From positions 2,542,001-2,606,000 of the forward strand of contig OZ242297.1 of assembly GCA_965207755.1 (NCBI GenBank): a stretch of DNA of 64,000 nucleotides. The letters run 5' to 3'. This stretch comes from Aldehydirespirator sp028819505 (GTDB lineage Bacteria > Actinomycetota > Acidimicrobiia > Acidimicrobiales > Aldehydirespiratoraceae). A program made the translations under genes and the position numbers. This document shows positions 24,336-32,410 of the stretch, piece after piece. How positions within the stretch are numbered: the first letter of the stretch is position 1; each line of letters starts with the position of its first letter. The notes under the pieces are model-generated. The model worked only from the letters and a program-made list of their open reading frames with translations, made no database searches and had not been told where the DNA came from.

Positions 24336-25220
24336 CTAGTCGTCGATGTCGGACACGAAGCGGCGGGCGTCGAGGTTGCGCTCGGCGACCTGGCCGATGG
24401 TCTTGGCCTTGGCCGAGCCGCCTCGCAGCGCGGCCAGGGGGTCGGTCTGGTCGCCCACATACCCCAGCGCGAAGGCGCCCTGGGTGTAGCCCATCATGCG
24501 CAGCAGATCGTCGTCGAGGGTGCGGGCGATCTCGGGAGGGCAGGCCAGGTACTGGTTCTCCTCCTGGCGCACCCAGCCCACCGCGTAGGTGATGTTGACG
24601 CCACGCCGGACTCCGTCGCTGGTGTTGGCCCCGGCGCCGTGGAGCACCTTGCCCTCGTAGAACAGCACGCTGCCCCGGCCCATCTCGGCCTGGGCGCCGG
24701 CCACTCGACGGGACCCCTCGTCGTCGAGGCCGGACGTGCCGGGAAGGACCCAGGTGGCGCCGTTGCCGGCGGTGAAGTCGCTGAGCGCCCACATGGTGTT
24801 GCACTGGACGTGGTACTCCGGGCCGAAGTCGAAGAAGTCGAAGGCCATCTCGTCGCGGTGCAACTTCTGGGCCGTCTCGCCCGGCTCCACCGAGATGATC
24901 TGGGTGAGGTGCAACTGCACGGCGCTGGCGTGGCCCAGGAAGCTCCCGACCGCCCCGACCACCAGTGGATGCATCACCAGCGGGCGGCTCGCCGGGCAGC
25001 GAGCCACCAGCGCCCCCGTGCGTCGGGTGAACCGCCCGTCGTAGGTGTCGCGCCCCGCGGTCGACGCCTCGATGTAGGGCATGGCCTCGGCCTCCAACCG
25101 GTCCAGCAGCCCCTGGTCGGCCACATCGTCCACGATGGCGTATCCGGAGCGCCGCAGATGGTCGCTGACATCTTCCGGATCTGCGTCGGGAGCGAAGTGG
25201 TGCAGGCCCACGCCGGGCAT
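24336..25220 (-). CDS. Phytanoyl-CoA dioxygenase family (PhyH) Fe(II)/2-oxoglutarate oxygenase
   Basis: A 294-residue member of the PhyH family, which hydroxylates a substrate using iron and 2-oxoglutarate. Iron ligands are the HxD of KLHRDEMAF and the distal His of KVLHGAGANTS; the R of GVRRGVNITYAVGWVR would hold 2-oxoglutarate. The opening block HLRRSGYAIVDDVAD is typical. ATG at 25220 is used; an in-frame TTG at 25250 would add ten residues. The acid substrate is not evident. A palindromic element lies just beyond the start region. Confidence 0.82.
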   Translation of the reverse strand: MPGVGLHHFAPDADPEDVSDHLRRSGYAIVDDVADQGLLDRLEAEAMPYIEASTAGRDTYDGRFTRRTGALVARCPASRPLVMHPLVVGAVGSFLGHASAVQLHLTQIISVEPGETAQKLHRDEMAFDFFDFGPEYHVQCNTMWALSDFTAGNGATWVLPGTSGLDDEGSRRVAGAQAEMGRGSVLFYEGKVLHGAGANTSDGVRRGVNITYAVGWVRQEENQYLACPPEIARTLDDDLLRMMGYTQGAFALGYVGDQTDPLAALRGGSAKAKTIGQVAERNLDARRFVSDIDD

Positions 25221-25255
25221 GGTACGGCCAAGCAGCTCCGCCCACCCCAACCCGA

Positions 25256-25302
25256 GAATTGGCAGCGTTTTGCACGGGTGGCGTGCATTCTGCTGCCAAT
25301 TC
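25256..25302. repeat. Fourth copy of the 47-bp double-stem palindrome
   Basis: Same outer arms GAATTGGCAGC / GCTGCCAATTC and inner arms TGCACG / CGTGCA as the array at 13410-13600, with the variant bulges GTTT and TTCT. It sits between two divergent genes (PhyH-type and CadI-type), 12 kb from the other copies. Confidence 0.93.
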
Positions 25303-25377
25303 GCGTGAAGCTGGGAATTCCCGGCCGTCCGAGCGGGCCGCTACCGTTCAGGCAGACCGAGCGAAGGGCGACCAGCT

Positions 25378-25782
25378 ATGCGACGGATGCATATCGGCTT
25401 GCAGGTCGAGGACCTAGAAGAATCGATCGCGTTCTACACCCGGCTGTTCGGGGTGGCGCCCACCCTGCGTCGCGCCGACTACGCCAAGTGGATGCTGGAC
25501 GACCCGCGGGTGAATTTCTCGCTGGACACGCACGGCGAGGGCGCCCCGGGCACGGCCCACTACGGCATCCAGGTCGAGTCGCATCCGGAACTCGAGGAGA
25601 TGCGGGACCACATCGACGCCGCGGGCATGGCCCGGGCCGACCAGGACGGCCTGGTGTGCGGCTACCAACTCCAGCACAAGTCGTGGGTCACCGACCCCGA
25701 CGGCGTCATGTGGGAGGCGTTCTTCACCGAAGGCGAGGTCGACTCCGGCTACGGCACCCCCGAGATGCCCGACCCGACCTGA
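25378..25782 (+). CDS. ArsI/CadI-like glyoxalase-fold protein
   Basis: A 134-residue VOC-fold protein. RMHIGLQVEDLEESIAFYTR and LFGVAPTLRRADYAKWMLDD closely follow the ArsI/CadI family, where ArsI splits organoarsenicals and CadI is cadmium-induced. The C-terminal segment QHKSWVTDPDGVMWEAF contains the expected metal-site glutamate. The cysteine pair that binds arsenic in ArsI is here VCGYQLQ, with a single Cys, so C-As lyase activity is doubtful. H5 and H (AHYGIQVE) are the other probable metal ligands. ATG at 25378 with AAGGGCG upstream. It stands alone between a palindrome and a gene-free stretch. Confidence 0.78.
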   Translation: MRRMHIGLQVEDLEESIAFYTRLFGVAPTLRRADYAKWMLDDPRVNFSLDTHGEGAPGTAHYGIQVESHPELEEMRDHIDAAGMARADQDGLVCGYQLQHKSWVTDPDGVMWEAFFTEGEVDSGYGTPEMPDPT

Positions 25783-26025
25783 ACATCGCCCCTGGTCGCC
25801 GAGGGCGACGAAAGACGTTCATGAGCATCAGGCGTTCTCAAGGGGTTGCAGCGCTATCGACAAGGCGATTCGCCATTCGCCGTCGTCCACGCACCGCACG
25901 GCGGCTACGGGAGTGCCATCCACATGAGTCTCGTGAGCTCGACCGGGCAGTCACTGGGCAGCAGCGCGTCAGCGCGATACTGCACTGACGACCACCTAAT
26001 GCAATAGCATCTCAGCTCGACTCAC

Positions 26026-26556
26026 TCAGTCCCGTCGGGCGGCTGGAAGATCCGCCTCGTGGAGTCTGCCGTCGGCAACGTCGTACACGAAGCCCCTTAT
26101 GTGGTCCTTGTGCGGAAGGAATGGAGAGGAGCGCAGGCGCCGGATCGACTCGGCGACGTCGTCGTAGGGGTCGGTGAACGTCTCGAGCGGCCACGAGGGC
26201 CGGGACCCGGTCTCCGCTTCGAGCTCGGCCAGGAACCGGTCTCCGTCGATCAGTTGGAGCCCGCAGCCGGTGTGGTGCACCAGCACCACCTCCCGCGTCC
26301 CCAATGCTCGCTGCGACAGGCACAGCGACCGGATCACGTCGTCGGTGACCACTCCCCCGGCGTTGCGGACGATGTGGGCCTCGCCGGCGCGCAGTCCGAG
26401 GATCCTGGGCACGTCGAGTCGGGCGTCCATGCAGGCCACCACGGCCAGCCGGCGCGCCGGCGCGGCCGGCATCCCGGCGCCGTCGAAGTCCCGGGCGTAG
26501 GCGGCGTTGCCGTCGAGCAGCTCGGGCGTGCTGGGGTGGAAGCCGCCGCCCGTCAC
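26026..26556 (-). CDS. Beta-class carbonic anhydrase
   Basis: A 176-residue enzyme interconverting CO2 and bicarbonate. The zinc site is complete: VVACMDARLDVPRILGL (C-x-D-x-R) and LVHHTGCGL (H-x-x-C). The segment AHIVRNAGGVVTDDVIRSL is family-typical. The length matches the short actinobacterial type (Rv1284-like). GTG at 26556 is chosen because the fold begins within 25 residues; longer readings overlap the upstream lipoprotein gene. It lies 10 bp after that lipoprotein gene on the same strand, so the two are probably co-transcribed. Confidence 0.88.
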   Translation of the reverse strand: MTGGGFHPSTPELLDGNAAYARDFDGAGMPAAPARRLAVVACMDARLDVPRILGLRAGEAHIVRNAGGVVTDDVIRSLCLSQRALGTREVVLVHHTGCGLQLIDGDRFLAELEAETGSRPSWPLETFTDPYDDVAESIRRLRSSPFLPHKDHIRGFVYDVADGRLHEADLPAARRD

Positions 26557-26566
26557 CGGTGCCCTC

Positions 26567-27811
26567 TCAGGAGATCTCCAGCCGCAGGAGCAGCCGGCCC
26601 GAGCCCTCCAACTCCACCTCGAACACGCCCGGGATCTCCGCAGTGAAGGCGAATTGGGCAGGGTGGCCCTCAGAGACGCCTCGCAGGATGTCGTAGCCGT
26701 GGACATGGACCTCCTCGGCAATGTCGGAAGTCACCATCAGGGCCACCACCGAGCCGCGATCGACCTCGACCCGCTGGACGCCGCCCACCGGGGCGCCGCC
26801 CGCCACGTCCACCGTGATCGTCCGGACGGCGTCGGCGATGTCGGCGTCGTACCGGGTCGGTGCGCCGGCCATCGCATGACCGCCGTCGTCTTGGCCGGTG
26901 CCGGCGGTCATGGTGGCCTCGTCCTCGGACACCTCCAGCGTGATAGTCGTCTCCACTGCCGTGCCACCTGCCGTGATCGGGGCGTGGTCGTTGGTCTGGA
27001 GGGCCACCGTGATCTCATGCGTGCCGGCCGGCAGCGGCGGTATCTGGTACCAGGTCTCGTAGATGCGGGCCACCTTCTCGCCGTTGACGTACAGGTGCAT
27101 GTGGCCCTCGCCGTCGACATGTTCGCCGGAGGCGTTCTCGGGGGCCAGGCGGAAGTTGGAGGGCGCCGCGTGGAGGCTCCATCCCCCGGCCGGGTCGTCC
27201 ACCAACTCCGCGGTCACCGACGGGTGCGGATCCTGAGCCTCGCTCGGCTCGGCGTGGTCGTGGTCCATGGCGCGACCGCCCGTTTCCGGAGCCACGATGA
27301 CGGCGATGGCGTCGATGATGTCGCCGTCCACGGCCATGGCCGAATGGTCGTTGGCCGACAGCTCGACCCGCACTTCGTGCTCGCCGGGCGCGAGCGGGCC
27401 TATGTGATGCCATTCGCCGTAGAGCCGCGACACCTTCTCGCCGTCGATGTAGAGGTGCATGTGGCCCTCCCCGTCGACGTGGGCGGTGGAGACGTTCTCG
27501 GGCACGATCTTGAAGTCGGTGGTGAGGACCCGGAGGTTCCACCCATCCACCGGGTCCTCGGCGACCTCGATTGCGATGGTCGGCACCGGCACGCCTTCGG
27601 CCACTTCGAGGGTGCTGCCGTGGTCGTGATGGCCGCTGCCGTCGTGGCCGCTGCCGGCCATGTCGCCCGTCTCCTGGTCGTGCTGCATCTCGGCCGTGCC
27701 GGCCGTCTCGGGGGCGGCGGTTGCCGGGCCGTCGTCGGTTCCACTGCAGGCCGCGGCCAGCAGGATCAGGACCAGGGCCGCTGCCCTGAGGCTTCGGGCG
27801 CTCGCGGGCAT
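26567..27811 (-). CDS. Secreted lipoprotein with two DUF4399-like domains and a cupredoxin-like domain
   Basis: A 414-residue exported protein. The signal peptide ARSLRAAALVLILLAAACSG ends in a lipobox (LAAAC), so it would be lipid-anchored outside the membrane. A His/Asp/Gly-rich segment follows (HDGSGHHDHGS). Two related domains of about 100 residues come next, each with an EHVDGEGHMHLYVNGEKVAR or AHVDGEGHMHLYIDGEKVSR block and an ANDHS/TNDHA motif. The C-terminal about 90 residues (VEVDRGSVVALMVTSDIAEE, VHVHGYDILRGV) look like a cupredoxin fold without an obvious full type-1 copper site. Metal binding is plausible from the His clusters. Carbonic anhydrase follows 10 bp downstream. Confidence 0.75.
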   Translation of the reverse strand: MPASARSLRAAALVLILLAAACSGTDDGPATAAPETAGTAEMQHDQETGDMAGSGHDGSGHHDHGSTLEVAEGVPVPTIAIEVAEDPVDGWNLRVLTTDFKIVPENVSTAHVDGEGHMHLYIDGEKVSRLYGEWHHIGPLAPGEHEVRVELSANDHSAMAVDGDIIDAIAVIVAPETGGRAMDHDHAEPSEAQDPHPSVTAELVDDPAGGWSLHAAPSNFRLAPENASGEHVDGEGHMHLYVNGEKVARIYETWYQIPPLPAGTHEITVALQTNDHAPITAGGTAVETTITLEVSEDEATMTAGTGQDDGGHAMAGAPTRYDADIADAVRTITVDVAGGAPVGGVQRVEVDRGSVVALMVTSDIAEEVHVHGYDILRGVSEGHPAQFAFTAEIPGVFEVELEGSGRLLLRLEIS

Positions 27812-27843
27812 GTGTGAGCTCGTCGCGTCGCGGCGTGGTGACA

Positions 27844-27892
27844 CCCGCTCTTGTTCGCTGCGCTCACGGGCCGCTCGGGCCACGGCCTCGCC
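27844..27892 (-). repeat. Dispersed ERSEQE-type repeat, single copy
   Basis: ACCCGCTCTTGTTCGCTGCG, then CTCACGGGCCGCTCGGGCC and ACGGCCTCGC, 33 bp upstream of the lipoprotein start. The satellite box ACGCTCGGCCTCTCGGC follows near 27918. Confidence 0.9.
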
Positions 27893-28027
27893 CGCATGGG
27901 CCGGATTGGATCGACCGGACGCTCGGCCTCTCGGCCAAAGGGTCGCCGGGGGATTCCTCACGTCTGGTCCTCGTGTCCGGGCATCTGCTCGGCCCCAACG
28001 CTAACGACCTGCGTCTAGATTGGGCGC

Positions 28028-29209
28028 GTGACGAGCATCGAGACCCGAGCTTCCGAGCGCCAGGCGCCCTCCAACGGCGACGCCGCCAGCCCGGCGGGAA
28101 TCGCCGCGGGTTACGATCCCGATCCGACCCGTTCGATGTCCCTGCGCGCCGACGCCTACATCGAGCCCCGCTGGCTGGAGATCGAGCGGCGCGAGATCTT
28201 CGCCCGCTCGTGGCAGTGGGTGTGCCACGTCGAGTCGCTGCGGGCGCCGGGCACCTATCTGGCGCTGGAGGTGGCCGGCATGCCCGTCGCGCTGGTGCGG
28301 GGCGGCGACGGCGAGCTGCGGGCGTTCTACAACGTGTGCCAGCACCGCGCCCACGAGCTGCTGGCGGGATCGGGACGCACCGACAGCATCGTGTGCCCGT
28401 ACCACGGCTGGACCTACGAGCTGACCGGCCGGCTCGCCCAGGCGCGGCGCACCGCGGACGTGGCCGGGTTCGATGCCTCGAGCATCTGCCTGAGCGAGGT
28501 CCAAGCGGAGGAGTTCGGCGGCTTCGTGTACGTCAACCTCGATCCTGCCGCGGCGCCCCTGGCCGAGCAGTCCGAGGGCCTCGGCGACGAGATCGCCCGC
28601 TGCGCGCCCGACGTGGACGACCTCACCCATGTGCGCCGCATCCACTACGACATCGCCTCCAACTGGAAGAACGTGGTCGACAACTTCCTGGAGTGCTACC
28701 ACTGCCATGTCGCCCACAAGGACTTCGTGACGCTGGTGGAGATGGACACCTACGAGGTCGCCACCCACGGCATCTACTCCAGCCAGACGGCCAGGGCCGG
28801 GTACTCGGACAACGCCGCCTACGACGTGTCCGGGTCCACGGTCAAGGACCTGGCGGTGTGGTGGCTCTGGCCGAACACGTGCCTGATGCGCTATCCGGGC
28901 CGGGGCAACTTCAGCGTCATGCAGATGGTGCCGGCCGGGCCGGAGCGCACGCTGGAGACCCTCGACTTCTACTTGGAGACGTCGGAGCTGACCGAGGCCG
29001 ACGCCGAGTCGATCCGCTACATGGACGACGTGCTCCAGCCCGAGGACATCGCCATAGTGGAGAGCGTGCAGCGGGGCATGCGCACCCCGGCCTTCGACCA
29101 GGGCCGCATCGTGTGCGACCCGGGCGGCTCGGGCCTCTCAGAGCACGGCGTACACCACTTCCACGGCCTAGTGCTCGACGCCTACTGCCGGGCCGGCGCA
29201 GCGGCCTAA
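28028..29209 (+). CDS. Rieske non-heme iron oxygenase, alpha subunit
   Basis: A 393-residue oxygenase component. The Rieske cluster site is CQHRAHELL and CPYHGWTYEL (C-x-H ... C-x2-H), at about residues 103-128. The mononuclear iron site is NFLECYHCHVAH, giving the two His ligands, with the Asp further on (the D of QPEDIAIVESVQRGM region). Its layout resembles the glycine-betaine/carnitine monooxygenase branch (GbcA/CntA) more than aromatic dioxygenases. It would need a reductase partner, not found nearby. GTG at 28028 is the only start before the N-terminal block. Confidence 0.87.
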   Translation: MTSIETRASERQAPSNGDAASPAGIAAGYDPDPTRSMSLRADAYIEPRWLEIERREIFARSWQWVCHVESLRAPGTYLALEVAGMPVALVRGGDGELRAFYNVCQHRAHELLAGSGRTDSIVCPYHGWTYELTGRLAQARRTADVAGFDASSICLSEVQAEEFGGFVYVNLDPAAAPLAEQSEGLGDEIARCAPDVDDLTHVRRIHYDIASNWKNVVDNFLECYHCHVAHKDFVTLVEMDTYEVATHGIYSSQTARAGYSDNAAYDVSGSTVKDLAVWWLWPNTCLMRYPGRGNFSVMQMVPAGPERTLETLDFYLETSELTEADAESIRYMDDVLQPEDIAIVESVQRGMRTPAFDQGRIVCDPGGSGLSEHGVHHFHGLVLDAYCRAGAAA

Positions 29210-29276
29210 CGCCCGGTCCTCGACCGGAATTGATGCAGACAGTGACCTCTGAGGGCTGCCAGCGGCATCAACCTCG

Positions 29277-29699
29277 CTAGCGGTGGATCTGGCCCGCCGC
29301 GCTGGTGGGCGTGAACCGGGCCATCAGACGGCCCTCGCCGATCATCGCCTGGCGGTACTCGGCCCAGTCCGGGTGCGGCCCGCCGGCCACACGCTCGTAG
29401 TAGTCGACCAGGGCGTCGCTGGTGGCGTCGCCGGGCGTCGTGGTCGGCGGCGACAGCTCGACGGTGCCGTCGAGCGACACGTACGACCACGCCTTCTCGT
29501 CGGAGATGTGCAGCACGGCCCGCGGGTCGCGCCTCAGGTTGGCTGTCTTCGCCCTTCCGGCGGTGACGGAGACGGAGAACACCCCGGTGTCGACGAAGTA
29601 GACGATGTCGGACGACTGGGGCCTGCCGTCGGACCGGATGGTGATCAGCACGCCGAGCCTGCGCTCGGCCGCCCAGTCGATTGCCTCTGAGAGTTCCAT
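29277..29699 (-). CDS. PPOX-class F420-dependent oxidoreductase-like protein
   Basis: A 140-residue split-beta-barrel (PNPOx-like) protein of the Rv1155/F420 group. IDWAAERRLGVLITIRSDGR, QSSDIVYFVD and AKTANLRRDPRAVLHIS are the family blocks, the last being the phosphate-holding K-x-x-N-L-R-R-D segment. Such proteins bind F420, FMN or heme; F420 is favoured in this organism type. ATG at 29699 is chosen because it begins MELSEAIDWA just before the fold. A second PPOX gene lies upstream, with a dispersed repeat in between. Confidence 0.82.
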   Translation of the reverse strand: MELSEAIDWAAERRLGVLITIRSDGRPQSSDIVYFVDTGVFSVSVTAGRAKTANLRRDPRAVLHISDEKAWSYVSLDGTVELSPPTTTPGDATSDALVDYYERVAGGPHPDWAEYRQAMIGEGRLMARFTPTSAAGQIHR

Positions 29700-29760
29700 G
29701 CCGCGTTTCCTAGCGCGAGCGTGGCCTGCTCGCAAGCGTCTCGCCGTGAGGTGCTGTCAT

Positions 29761-29809
29761 TCCCGCTCTTGTTCGCTTCGCTCACGGGCCGCTCGGGCCA
29801 CGGCCTCGC
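29761..29809 (-). repeat. Dispersed ERSEQE-type repeat, single copy
   Basis: TCCCGCTCTTGTTCGCTTCG, then CTCACGGGCCGCTCGGGCC and ACGGCCTCGC. This copy carries TTCG rather than TGCG, the same variant as the eight-copy array before uvrB. It lies between the two PPOX genes; the satellite box CCGCTCGGCCTCTCGGC follows near 29850. Confidence 0.9.
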
Positions 29810-29884
29810 TACGCGTCCCTGCGGCAACTGTCGTCCGCAGGGGTCCATCCGCTCGGCCTCTCGGCGCTCCGGCGGCGGCTTTGC

Positions 29885-30412
29885 TCAGCCGGGGCCCGGC
29901 AGGCCGGGACCGTCGATGTGGGGGCCGGTGGTTCCGCCCACCCCGATGGCGCCCATGCCCAGCTTGCGGTGGTCCCAACTGCGGACGCGCTCGGTGTCGA
30001 GGCGCACCGCCACCCGCTTGCGCAGCATGGCCTCCACAAATGGCTGGAACTCCTCGGAGTAGGGAGCGGTGTAGCGCTCCCAGACGTTGACGCCGACCCG
30101 CCAGAGCTCGTCGGGGTCCTCGATGATCACGCCGCGGCCCTCCAGCGACACGCCCCGCAGGGTGTCGTAGGTGTTGCCGGCCTCGACCATCACCGACATC
30201 CGGTCGTCGCGGCGCAGGTTGACGATCTTCTGGGCCTTGGCCTTGGACTCCAGCCAGACACGGCCGTCGAGCCAGGCGTACCACATGGCCACCAGGTGGG
30301 GCATGCCGCCGGGGCCGACGGTGGCCATCGTGCAGGTGCGCGACTGGTCGATGAAGACGGCGATCTCCTCGCCGGTCATCTCGATCTGCGATCGCTGGTT
30401 CTGTCCCACCAC
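29885..30412 (-). CDS. PPOX-class F420-dependent protein (TIGR03618-like)
   Basis: A 175-residue relative of the preceding PPOX protein. It contains QSRTCTMATVGPGGMPHLVA, the MWYAWLDGRVWLESKAKAQK substrate-barrel segment and NLRRDDRMSVMVEAG. A C-terminal extension after RSWDHRKLGMG is Gly/Pro-rich and ends GPGLPGPG. GTG at 30412 starts it. With two PPOX genes in tandem, separated by one dispersed repeat, a shared redox cofactor role is likely but no substrate is shown. Confidence 0.82.
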   Translation of the reverse strand: MVGQNQRSQIEMTGEEIAVFIDQSRTCTMATVGPGGMPHLVAMWYAWLDGRVWLESKAKAQKIVNLRRDDRMSVMVEAGNTYDTLRGVSLEGRGVIIEDPDELWRVGVNVWERYTAPYSEEFQPFVEAMLRKRVAVRLDTERVRSWDHRKLGMGAIGVGGTTGPHIDGPGLPGPG

Positions 30413-30508
30413 CGCTCCCTTCAGGACAGCCTCTGGAATCTCGGTTGAGAAATGTGTAGCCGAGGCACAATACCGGCACCGAGATTCTCCAAGAGAAGGG
30501 CGAGAACC

Positions 30509-30814
30509 ATGTCGAAGGTCTCAGTGTTCGCCAAATTCTCCTGCCAGGAGGGCAGGGGCGACGAGATGGACGAAGCCCTGCGGGCCATCGTCGCGGCGAG
30601 CGAGTCGGTGGACGGCGTCGAGTCGTACTCCTATCACCGGGGCGAGGACGGCACCTACTGGTTCTTCGCCCTCATGTCGAGCATGGAGGCCGCCCAGCAG
30701 CACGGCGACAACGAGGCCATGCAGGCGGCCATGCCGGCGTTGATGGCGCTCATGGCCGGCCCGCCCGACATGGCCATGACCACCCCGGTGGCCGCCAACG
30801 GCTTCGACTTCTGA
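30509..30814 (+). CDS. Antibiotic biosynthesis monooxygenase (ABM) fold protein
   Basis: A 101-residue ferredoxin-like alpha/beta protein. VSVFAKFSCQEGRGDEMDEA and VDGVESYSYHRGEDGTYWFF match the ABM/YgiN pattern, including the strand with Trp-Phe. Members act as cofactor-free monooxygenases or as regulators. ATG at 30509 has AAGAGAAGG 12-20 bases upstream and is preferred over an earlier in-frame codon at 30452 because family members start at this strand. It lies alone, divergent from the PPOX gene. Confidence 0.72.
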   Translation: MSKVSVFAKFSCQEGRGDEMDEALRAIVAASESVDGVESYSYHRGEDGTYWFFALMSSMEAAQQHGDNEAMQAAMPALMALMAGPPDMAMTTPVAANGFDF

Positions 30815-30850
30815 CGGCTGGCTCGTCTCGGGCTCTGGCGGCCCGGGAGG

Positions 30851-31090
30851 TCAGGCAGCCTGCACGTCGGTGCGGGCGAAGTCCTCCCACGAAGAGCAGG
30901 GGCAGCCCCATCCGGCGGGCCAATGCGTCGCAGAACGTGTCGCCGCAGTTGAGCCCCGCCGGGTGCCTCCCCTGCCGAAGCGTCGCCAGCACACCAGCGC
31001 CTCGTCGGCGAGTCCTTGATCGACCGGCTCGACCCTGACTCCGACACGGGCCAGAGGTTCTTCCAGCAAGCGGTTCGCCCGCCGCGTCAC
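30851..31090 (-). pseudogene. vapC toxin remnant with two frame breaks
   Basis: The C-terminal half of a PIN-domain toxin can be rebuilt from two frames: VGVRVEPVDQGLADEALVCW and RRFGRG in one, RHPAGLNCGDTFCDALARRM GLPLLFVG in a second, then DFARTDVQAA back in the first. Joined, they match the typical VapC end. The N-terminal half with the first catalytic Asp is absent. It cannot be functional. Confidence 0.72.
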
Positions 31091-31190
31091 GGCCGAGATC
31101 GCCGAGTTGCGCAGCGATCCCGAGGCGTGGGCGTCCTACCTGGCCGAGGCCGAGCGCACGTCGGGCCGCTGGATGTCCCGGCTCAGTTGA
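31020..31190 (+). pseudogene. Possible antitoxin C-terminal fragment
   Basis: The frame reads SSKRFARRVTAEIAELRSDP, then EAWASYLAEAERTSG and ends RWMSRLS. The middle resembles the tail of VapB-like antitoxins (E-I-A-x-L-R-x-D-P-x-A-W). No start codon is available after the upstream stop at 31017. It lies antisense to the vapC remnant and its end overlaps the znuA end by 8 bp. Assignment is weak. Confidence 0.35.
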
Positions 31191-32367
31191 GGGAGTCGAC
31201 TATCAGGTCGGTGTTGGTGCGCAGGTATCCGGTGTAGGTCTCCGCGCCGCTGCCGGGAGGCCCGAGGGTGCCGGTGTAGAGGGTGACCACGTCGACGTCG
31301 CCGATCCGGGCAGCCAGGGCCTCGATTTCGTCGCCGGAGTGCTGAACCTCGGCGAAGATGGCCTTGATCCCCTCGTGCTCGATGATCTCGGCCAACTCCT
31401 CGAGCCCGGCGGGGTTGGCCTCCGCCATGCTCGACAGTGACGGGATGACCGTGCCGATGACCTCGAATCCGTACCGGGCCGCGTAGTACTCGAAGGCGTC
31501 GTGGTTGGTGACCAGTTTGCGGCTCTCTGCGGGTAACTGCTCGACCTTGGCGGCGATCTCGGCGTCCACCGCCTCAAGCTCGGCCCGGTAGCTGGCCAGA
31601 CACGCTTCGACCGCGGCCGCGTCGAGGCCGGCGTCAGCCGTCAGCGCCTGGGCGAGGACCGGCAACGCCTCAGCCACCCGGTGGGGATCGAGCCACACGT
31701 GGGGATCTTCCGTTCCGTGGTCGTGGTCGTCGTGGCCCTCCTCTTCGTGGTCGCCGCGCTCGTCGTGGCCCTCGTCTTCGTGGTCGCCGCGCTCGTCGTG
31801 GCCCTCGTCTTCGTGGTCGCCGCGCTCGTCGTGGCCCTCGTCTTCGTGGTCGCCGCGCTCGTCGTGGCCCTCGTCTTCGTGGTCGCCGCGCTCGTCGTGG
31901 CCCTCGTCTTCGTGGTCGCCGTGTTGGCCTGCCTCGGATACGTACGGGATGGGGTCCATGTGTTCGGCGAACTTGAGCACCGGAGTGCCGGACTCCGCCA
32001 CCGCTGCGAGAGTATTCTCCAGGCGCCCCTCCAGCGTCAGGCCGTTGGCCACCACCAGCGAGGCGGTGGTCATGCGCTCGGTGTCCCGCAGCGAAGGCTC
32101 GTAGCCGTGCGGATCGCTGCCCACTGGGATGATGCCCTCCACGTCGGCCAGCCCGTCGCAGGCCACATTGGCAACGACGTCGGCCCAGATGCTGGTGGTA
32201 ACCAGGATCGTCGGGATCTCTGCACCTGCGTCCGGCGGCTCGGGCGTGGGGTCACCCGAGCAAGCCGCTGCTAGCAGAGCCGCCGCGGCCAGCACGCAGC
32301 AGCAATTCCAGGATGATCTTGCCGAGACTCGGCAAGGATGGGCCGAGCTTCTGGTCGCTTGTCGCAT
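31183..32367 (-). CDS. znuA: Zinc/manganese ABC transporter substrate-binding lipoprotein (ZnuA-like)
   Basis: A 394-residue lipid-anchored binding protein that captures Zn or Mn for an ABC importer. The signal peptide CCVLAAAALLAAACSG ends in a lipobox. Metal ligands: H of DPHGYEPSLRD, H of EDPHVWLDPH, H of LVTNHDAFEYYAARYGF and a late acidic residue. Between the first and second ligands lies the His-rich loop typical of zinc-specific members, here made of five copies of the 11-residue unit GDHEDEGHDER. ATG at 32367 follows AAGGAG by seven bases. A perfect palindromic Fur-family operator lies 44 bp upstream. The permease and ATPase genes are not next to it. Confidence 0.88.
   Translation of the reverse strand: MRQATRSSAHPCRVSARSSWNCCCVLAAAALLAAACSGDPTPEPPDAGAEIPTILVTTSIWADVVANVACDGLADVEGIIPVGSDPHGYEPSLRDTERMTTASLVVANGLTLEGRLENTLAAVAESGTPVLKFAEHMDPIPYVSEAGQHGDHEDEGHDERGDHEDEGHDERGDHEDEGHDERGDHEDEGHDERGDHEDEGHDERGDHEEEGHDDHDHGTEDPHVWLDPHRVAEALPVLAQALTADAGLDAAAVEACLASYRAELEAVDAEIAAKVEQLPAESRKLVTNHDAFEYYAARYGFEVIGTVIPSLSSMAEANPAGLEELAEIIEHEGIKAIFAEVQHSGDEIEALAARIGDVDVVTLYTGTLGPPGSGAETYTGYLRTNTDLIVDSLN
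31730..31925. repeat. 33-bp tandem repeat, five copies plus partials, coding the ZnuA His-rich loop
   Basis: Units of 33 bp code GDHEDEGHDER on the minus strand. The copies are almost identical at DNA level, indicating recent expansion. One flanking copy carries EEEGHDD. Confidence 0.95.
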
Positions 32368-32410
32368 GGCAGCGCTCCTTCGGTGATGCAGACGCTGCCC
32401 AGGATGCTAA

